Shown: positions 5,078-5,085 of the stretch, piece after piece
How positions within the stretch are numbered: position 1 is the stretch's first letter
Layout: every line of letters starts with the position of its first letter
From: Pseudonocardiales bacterium
GTDB lineage: Bacteria; Actinomycetota; Actinomycetes; Mycobacteriales; Pseudonocardiaceae
Assembly (NCBI GenBank): GCA_013695005.1
Contig: JACDBJ010000114.1
Span: 1 to 5,085 of the forward strand
DNA: 5,085 bases
Direction of reading: 5' to 3'
Program-made: the position numbers and the translations under genes
Notes under the pieces: model-generated
Told to the model about the DNA's origin: nothing
Seen by the model: only the letters and a program-made list of their open reading frames with translations
Databases searched by the model: none

Positions 5078-5085
5078 AACTGGCC

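Overview
The window is high-GC DNA with strongly GC-biased third codon positions, GTG starts and families typical of actinomycetes (a DUF1918 protein, actinobacterial IS630 and IS701 transposases). A filamentous actinomycete, possibly of the Pseudonocardiales, is my inference; the genus cannot be fixed from the sequence. It reads as an accessory patch where mobile elements have broken up ordinary genes. I found no convincing undescribed biological system.

Layout, left to right. At 1-197 (minus) is the N-terminus of an AMP-binding (acyl-CoA ligase or NRPS adenylation type) enzyme leaving the window. Divergent from it at 306 starts an unrecognised small gene. It carries a one-base frameshift near 542 and is cut at 607 by an insertion sequence with an integrase-core (rve) transposase, 608-1795, whose 23-bp ends match at all but one position. 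Its right end abuts a truncated, twice-frameshifted IS630-family transposase on the minus strand (1796-2399). The two flanks of the rve element belong to different genes and show no target duplication, so a deletion or recombination followed or accompanied insertion.

The middle holds an intact 62-residue DUF1918 gene (2550-2738, minus) with a good ribosome binding site. A divergent GNAT acetyltransferase gene (from 2931, plus) follows, legible only by joining several frames. Its 3' end is interrupted by an IS701-family element at 3440-4851, with 17-bp perfect inverted repeats and a YTAR-type 4-bp target on each side. The IS701 transposase stops early at 4637, and the expected basic C-terminal tail continues in the -1 frame to 4831. 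After the element comes host sequence with one small possible gene (4865-5077).

The strongest window-wide pattern is at least eight short indels in about 5 kb, most in runs of G or A, affecting both host genes and transposases. They are either real decay or base-calling errors in the source assembly; raw reads would decide. The genes show no joint pathway. The unifying theme is insertion, deletion and decay.
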